From: Candidatus Methanocomedens sp.
Lineage (GTDB): Archaea; Halobacteriota; Methanosarcinia; Methanosarcinales; Methanocomedenaceae
DNA: 6,015 bases
Direction: 5' to 3'
NCBI GenBank assembly: GCA_013374385.1
Contig: QBUR01000122.1
Coordinates: 1-6,015, forward strand
Shown piece after piece: positions 5,551 through 6,015 of the stretch. The notes under the pieces are model-generated. The model was given only the letters and a program-made list of their open reading frames with translations. It was not told where the DNA came from and searched no databases. Both the position numbers and the translations under genes were made by a program. How positions within the stretch are numbered: the stretch's first letter is position 1; every line of letters begins with the position of its first letter.

Positions 5551-5925
5551 CTAATAGGCCTGTGATATTATTTTGACAATATCACTGGCACTTAATATCC
5601 CGATTGGGCGATTTGATGCGCCAACTCCTGATTCGGAAAGAACTATTAACCTGTGAAAACCATGTTCCATCATCATCTCTGCCGCTACTTTTAATGAAGT
5701 AGTAGGCTTTACAGACTGGACATAGTAATTCATAATGGACTCGACAGGTTTATCCAGCAGGGATTCATCCTTCACCGTTTTGAGCATATCCATTTCTGAG
5801 ATTACCCCCACAATCTCACCAGTATGGTCAATGACGGCTATGCCAGAAACGTGCTGGTTCGCCATCAGGTATGCCACTTCTTTCACAGGAATATCCATAG
5901 GAACTGTGATAACTCCTCTTGTCAT
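5551..5925 (-). CDS. free-standing CBS-pair protein
   Basis: A 124-residue soluble protein made almost only of two CBS domains (about 1-53 and 60-122), with CBS hallmarks VSGIAVIDHTGEIVGVISEMD and FHRLIVLSES...PIGILSASDIV. Such Bateman modules bind adenosine nucleotides or S-adenosylmethionine-like ligands and regulate partners. The partner is unknown. It faces the ClC gene tail-to-tail across 16 bp, and ClC carries its own CBS pair, so similar sensing is possible but not shown. The ATG at 5923-5925 gives MTRGVITV, but the frame continues upstream as KDVM and about 12 further residues, and KDVMTRGVITV is the usual first CBS strand. The real protein may therefore start further out at a non-ATG codon near 5956-5961, after GGAAGTGA at 5966-5973. 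The TAG stop at 5551-5553 is clear. Confidence 0.85.
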   Translation of the reverse strand: MTRGVITVPMDIPVKEVAYLMANQHVSGIAVIDHTGEIVGVISEMDMLKTVKDESLLDKPVESIMNYYVQSVKPTTSLKVAAEMMMEHGFHRLIVLSESGVGASNRPIGILSASDIVKIISQAY

Positions 5926-5965
5926 TACATCTTTCAGTAAAATATTGTCTAAATTAATTATTTGT

Positions 5966-5973
5966 TCACTTCC
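5966..5973 (-). promoter_or_regulatory. Shine-Dalgarno-like GGAAGTGA ahead of the CBS gene
   Basis: The minus strand reads GGAAGTGA, one mismatch from GGAGGTGA. The next codons in the CBS frame are ATA (5959-5961, spacing 4) and ATT (5956-5958, spacing 7); the first ATG in that frame is at 5923-5925, about 40 bases away. A stop TAA at 5974-5976 closes the frame upstream, so translation must begin after this point. Two TATA-like patches lie further upstream (CATATAAG near 5975-5982 and AAAATAATAT near 5994-6003). Confidence 0.4.
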
Positions 5974-6015
5974 TTATATGAAATTCAATAGCCCCATATT
6001 ATTTTAGGCACTCAT

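Noticed and set aside
6004..6015. ATG-AGT-GCC-TAA mini-frame on the minus strand at the window edge
   Set aside because: Four codons only; it may be the end of a gene beyond the window, but nothing supports it.

Overview
The window looks like chromosomal DNA from a methanogen-related archaeon, probably Methanosarcinales or an ANME-2 relative. The support is TATA-like boxes 20-30 bp ahead of genes, Shine-Dalgarno (SD) motifs matching the archaeal 16S tail, an archaeal DUF5806-type protein, an ADP-ribose pyrophosphatase-like Nudix protein, and a ClC channel with C-terminal CBS domains. The lineage is an inference from protein style, not a database result. Coding density is high and there is no tRNA, rRNA, CRISPR array or recognisable transposase.

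Layout. 2-139 (+) is the 3' end of an unrecognised gene. It converges on a two-gene minus-strand unit, read usp then rok: a universal stress protein (1233-1643) followed 32 bp later by a ROK-family sugar kinase (193-1200). The usp gene is divergent from a DUF5806-like gene (1734-2192, +), and each has its own TATA-like box in the short shared promoter region. The DUF5806-like gene overlaps tail-to-tail by 23 bp with a second minus-strand unit. That unit is an HD-domain phosphohydrolase (2588-3280) whose last codons carry the SD and start codon of a Nudix hydrolase (2170-2595), an 8 bp overlap typical of translational coupling. Next is a 457 bp gene-free stretch (3281-3737) holding a possible operator palindrome, a possible gene remnant, and a MITE-like hairpin built from 9 bp CACAGAG units. 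A ClC chloride channel/transporter with a C-terminal CBS pair follows (3738-5534, +). It converges across a 16 bp gap on a free-standing CBS-pair protein (5551-5925, -) whose true start is unclear.

How the genes may work together. The contents fit ordinary housekeeping and stress physiology: nucleotide-binding stress protein, sugar phosphorylation, phosphohydrolase plus Nudix clean-up of nucleotide derivatives, and anion transport gated or tuned through adenine-nucleotide-binding CBS domains. Several proteins are predicted nucleotide sensors (Usp, two CBS pairs), but the sequence does not show that they form one system.

The points most worth a second look are the hairpin element in 3435-3503, the altered key residues in the ClC protein (Val at the internal proton-glutamate position, no GSGIP filter), the altered ROK signature residues (HxGH and a Cys-to-Asp change), and the CBS gene with a good SD but no ATG, GTG or TTG at the right distance. 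I found no clear evidence of a new defence or mobile system.
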